Assembly (NCBI GenBank): GCA_002414705.1
Contig: DIAL01000001.1
Span: 1 to 5,954, forward strand
Source: Flavobacteriaceae bacterium UBA5079
GTDB lineage: Bacteria; Bacteroidota; Bacteroidia; Flavobacteriales; Flavobacteriaceae
Reading direction: 5' to 3'
Length of the DNA stretch: 5,954 bases
Below the pieces are notes generated by a model. The model worked only from the letters and a program-made list of their open reading frames with translations, was not told the DNA's origin and made no database searches. The translations under genes were made by a program, and so were the position numbers. Positions 5,559 to 5,954 of the stretch are shown one piece after another. The stretch's first letter is position 1; each line of letters begins with the position of its first letter.

Positions 5559-5954
5559 TTGAAAGAGACCGAAGATAAAGACATAAAACAACCTACTCCT
5601 AAAAAGAAGAAACGGTTTAAATTCTTAAAAATAATCGGACGGATTATTTTGGGATTCTTGTTGTTTTTATTTTTACTAATTCTGTTTATTCGAAGCCCTT
5701 GGGGACAAGACATTATTGTAACCAAAGCGGTTTCGTTTTTGTCTGATAAAACCCAAACTAAAGTAGCGGTAGATAAACTCTTTATAACGTTTGATGGTGA
5801 TATCCAATTAGAAGGACTGTATTTAGAAGACACCAAAGGCGATACCCTTATTTACTCCAAATCTTTAGAAGCTAATGTGTCACTTTGGGCTATAATTCAA
5901 GGCAATGGTATTGGTGTGGACGGTTTGTATTGGGAAGGTGTTCGTGCCAATATT
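5559..5954 (+). CDS. tamB: TamB-like translocation/assembly module protein, N-terminal part (3' end outside window)
   Basis: The frame runs off the right edge; 132 codons are visible. A basic, Lys-rich cytoplasmic start (KETEDKDIKQPTPKKKKR) leads to one membrane segment at about residues 29-44, then IRSPWGQDIIV and VDKLFITFDGDIQLEGLYLED, where the periplasmic repeats begin. This matches the N-terminus of the large TamB/DUF490-like proteins of Flavobacteriia, which are anchored in the inner membrane and span the periplasm. They are linked to outer-membrane protein insertion or lipid transport to the outer membrane. The start is a TTG: an in-frame TAA lies at 5541-5543, and no ATG or GTG occurs between it and the membrane segment in this frame. 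There is no Shine-Dalgarno site. The gene diverges from the small basic-protein gene at 5219-5365. The family call is firm at the N-terminus; the full length cannot be checked. Confidence 0.82.
   Translation, partial: MKETEDKDIKQPTPKKKKRFKFLKIIGRIILGFLLFLFLLILFIRSPWGQDIIVTKAVSFLSDKTQTKVAVDKLFITFDGDIQLEGLYLEDTKGDTLIYSKSLEANVSLWAIIQGNGIGVDGLYWEGVRANI

Noticed and set aside
5552..5836. 94-codon open frame on the minus strand
   Set aside because: It is antisense to the well-supported TamB-like N-terminus, including the membrane segment.
1..5954. CRISPR array, tRNA or rRNA genes, insertion-sequence ends
   Set aside because: No regularly spaced long repeats, cloverleaf-like segments, conserved rRNA blocks or transposase frames were seen.

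Overview
The window is AT-rich and looks like part of a flavobacterial (Bacteroidota) chromosome whose left third appears to have come from elsewhere, probably a marine gammaproteobacterium. The flavobacterial signs are on the right: A-rich start regions without a Shine-Dalgarno sequence, a surface-lipoprotein signal after the lipid-bearing Cys of the second CotH protein, a TAnnTTTG-type promoter box, and the start of a TamB-like gene with the form usual in Flavobacteriia. The left part (about 1-1690) differs: CGN arginine codons, GGT/GGC glycine codons, a Shine-Dalgarno-like AAAGG, and a proteobacterial-style LTAC-GGSSS lipoprotein signal.

Layout. Bases 2-238 hold the C-terminal end of a CotH-kinase-family protein. 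A 219-base intergenic region follows. It contains a long inverted repeat, a third matching arm over the ribosome binding site, three 11-bp-phased CACATT repeats and two TAACGTTA palindromes. Next is a lipoprotein (458-1933) with a PKD/Ig-like domain, a YHYH domain and two canonical EF-hands. A second CotH-family lipoprotein follows (2053-3498), ending in a clear intrinsic terminator with a GAAA loop. After that come a decayed minus-strand gene fragment (3585-3635), a soluble GAF-histidine kinase (3795-5138), a small minus-strand gene for a 48-residue very basic protein (5219-5365), and the 5' end of a tamB-like gene (5559 to the window edge).

How it may work together. The CotH / YHYH-EF-hand / CotH block looks like one envelope module: two predicted secretory protein kinases around a calcium-binding lipoprotein of unknown function. 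A possible role in phosphorylating exported proteins or in calcium and surface chemistry is inference only. The histidine kinase has no response regulator in view and is separated from the CotH block by the terminator. The C-terminal codons of the 48-residue gene recur, with mainly synonymous changes, on the other side of the kinase gene. This suggests that the kinase segment was inserted or rearranged beside the small-gene/tamB locus.

The most noteworthy signals are the apparent mosaic junction inside the YHYH gene near base 1680-1740, the three-arm RNA pairing set upstream of that gene, the small-gene remnant, and the different lipoprotein sorting signals of the two neighbouring lipoproteins.
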